From assembly GCF_035222485.1 (NCBI RefSeq), contig NC_085925.1, positions 3,100,001 to 3,164,000 of the forward strand: DNA of 64,000 bases, read 5' to 3'. This DNA comes from Podospora pseudoanserina. Lineage: Eukaryota; Ascomycota; Sordariomycetes; Sordariales; Podosporaceae. The first letter of the stretch is position 1. Each line of letters opens with the position of its first letter. Shown here one piece after another: positions 63,855 through 64,000 of the stretch. The notes under the pieces were generated by a model, which was not told where the DNA came from, made no database searches, and saw only the letters and a list, made by a program, of their open reading frames with translations. The position numbers and the translations under genes are program-made.

Positions 63855-64000
63855 ATTCAACGTGGCGTGGTTACGGTCTATCCAAGACCAGGACTGGTCA
63901 GGATCTTAACATCGCTGCTCTTACGGCGAAAGAATAGATCTACCAGCAGAAAACGAGGATGACCAAACTACTGGGCGTGAAGATGTGAAGACAAAGGGGT

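Overview
The window looks like nuclear DNA of a filamentous ascomycete, most likely a sordariomycete. Genes carry short introns (about 47-70 bases) with GT..AG ends and CTAAC/CTGAC branch motifs. Repeats are AT-rich and full of TpA, as expected from repeat-induced point mutation (RIP). The gene families (NB-ARC/TPR and NACHT/ankyrin receptors, DUF6601, DUF7587, Pth11/rhodopsin-like receptors, CorA-like transporters, Hri1, Listerin) are also typical of that group. The genus cannot be fixed from this sequence.

Layout. 1-19.4 kb is an accessory island. It holds RIP-damaged pogo/Fot1-type DNA transposons and LTR-like fragments (1-2.1 kb, 11.7-12.05 kb, 18.1-18.6 kb), an apparently intact six-exon hydrolase/NB-ARC/TPR receptor gene (2.56-5.18 kb), a nonsense-mutated DUF6601 gene (6.0-7.0 kb), a Tad-like LINE (7.07-11.74 kb) with a small DNA element nested in it, a Tc1/mariner relic (12.06-13.2 kb), a secreted protein gene (13.6-14.4 kb), a decayed NACHT/zinc-finger/ankyrin/PHD receptor (14.9-18.1 kb) and a 5'-truncated MYND gene. 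19.7-24.5 kb is ordinary sequence: Hri1-like, a low-complexity protein, a three-pass membrane protein and a rhodopsin-like receptor. 25.7-32 kb has two duplicated pairs, each with one better and one decayed copy: DUF7587 proteins and a multi-pass membrane protein.

33.4-50.6 kb is mostly conserved core sequence: a single-pass surface protein, a small conserved protein, a presumed mitochondrial protein with ten EPDGK-type repeats, the ribosome quality-control ligase Listerin, an unknown protein, a CorA-like protein and a 66-residue protein with a likely GC-AG intron. 50.7-58.5 kb holds a two-kinase-domain gene split by a clean 1.86 kb pogo-type insertion (TA target duplication, perfect terminal inverted repeats) facing a gene with a HeLo-like N-terminus; a hAT-type miniature element with an 8-base target duplication lies between them. 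58.9-62.5 kb is a strip of decayed single genes (unknown conserved gene, P450 end, PhoD phosphatase). The window ends with a small secreted beta/gamma-crystallin-like protein.

Working together: the NB-ARC receptor, the NACHT relic, the two-kinase gene, the HeLo-like gene and the DUF7587 pair all resemble parts of fungal self/non-self recognition and regulated cell-death repertoires. That reading is an inference from family resemblance. Several frames break exactly at long G or C runs and may be assembly errors instead of true pseudogenes.
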